The position numbers and the translations under genes were made by a program. Below, in pieces: positions 12,852-12,969 of a stretch of 12,969 bases of DNA. Source of the stretch: Patescibacteria group bacterium UBA6023 (GTDB lineage Bacteria > Patescibacteriota > Minisyncoccia > Phycocordibacterales > UBA6899). Numbering within the stretch: position 1 is the stretch's first letter; each line of letters starts with the position of its first letter. The DNA is taken from the NCBI GenBank assembly GCA_002429425.1, contig DIZR01000051.1, positions 9,343-22,311 on the forward strand, read 5' to 3'. The notes beneath the pieces are model-generated. The model was not told the DNA's origin and did not search any database. It was given only the letters and a program-made list of their open reading frames with translations.

Positions 12852-12969
12852 ATGGTAAAGACAATGATTGCACAATTTGAAGAATACGATCGCAAGATCT
12901 TTTGGATCCTGCTCTTGCTCATTGCAGTGGCGAGTATTGTCTATGCATATTTTTTGAGCGCCTCAGTGT
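12852..12969 (+). CDS. Small single-pass membrane protein in the FtsL position, 3' end missing
   Basis: The first 39 codons of a gene starting 16 bases after rsmH and running off the right edge. The visible part is a short charged cytoplasmic tail (MVKTMIAQFEEYDRKIF) followed by a strong membrane helix (about 18-34, WILLLLIAVASIVYAYFL). A short tail plus one helix directly after rsmH is the layout of FtsL, the divisome bitopic protein, whose sequence is poorly conserved. The assignment is from position and topology only; a coiled coil after the helix would support it but lies outside the window. Confidence 0.6.
   Translation, partial: MVKTMIAQFEEYDRKIFWILLLLIAVASIVYAYFLSASV

Noticed and set aside
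1..12969. Alternative genetic code with TGA as glycine, known in some CPR lineages
   Set aside because: All recognised genes are full length under the standard code with no internal TGA; the absence of TGA stops in 12 complete genes is consistent with ordinary bias for TAA.

Overview
This window looks like chromosomal sequence from a host-independent housekeeping region of a small-genome bacterium, most likely a Parcubacteria-type member of the Candidate Phyla Radiation (Patescibacteria). This is inferred from several traits seen together: very tight packing, a short delta-prime-like clamp-loader subunit, a 418-residue prolyl-tRNA synthetase with no room for the usual editing insert, a half-size MreD, and promoters whose -10 box sits 6-10 bases before the start codon with no Shine-Dalgarno sequence. 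No mobile element, CRISPR array, rRNA or tRNA was seen. The standard bacterial code fits: all complete genes end in TAA or TAG and none is interrupted by TGA.

Layout. At the left edge, on the minus strand, an unrecognised gene runs off the window (1-393). A divergent intergenic region then leads into a plus-strand series of single-gene or short units: a holB-like gene (569-1261), frr (1360-1911), rseP (2008-3099) and proS (3186-4442). A convergent 81-codon minus-strand gene (4466-4711) shares a bidirectional terminator with proS. Next is the cell-shape operon mreB-mreC-mreD-PBP2 (4860-8748), with overlaps or gaps of only a few bases, and then greA-lysS (8837-10762). After lysS comes a 609-base stretch with no recognised gene, then the start of the division/cell-wall (dcw) cluster: mraZ (11372-11806), rsmH (11942-12835) and the first 39 codons of a small membrane protein in the FtsL position (from 12852).

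How the genes work together. The left half covers ribosome recycling, regulated membrane proteolysis and tRNA charging. The centre builds the elongation machinery: MreB filaments, MreC/MreD and a transpeptidase that cross-links lateral-wall peptidoglycan. The right half begins the septation cluster, headed by its presumed transcriptional regulator MraZ.

The most interesting part is the region between lysS and mraZ. It holds TGG/GTGGGA boxes repeated at 10-10-11-base steps (a 31-base, three-turn super-period) that straddle a good promoter (TTGCGG, 17 bases, TAGAAT). This is the expected form of an MraZ operator, but much longer than the usual three boxes. It lies about 350 bases upstream of mraZ, so the transcript should carry a long, potentially structured leader with mutually exclusive stems and a possible leaderless 36-codon ORF at its 5' end. 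That contrasts sharply with the leaderless arrangement seen at the other transcription units here.
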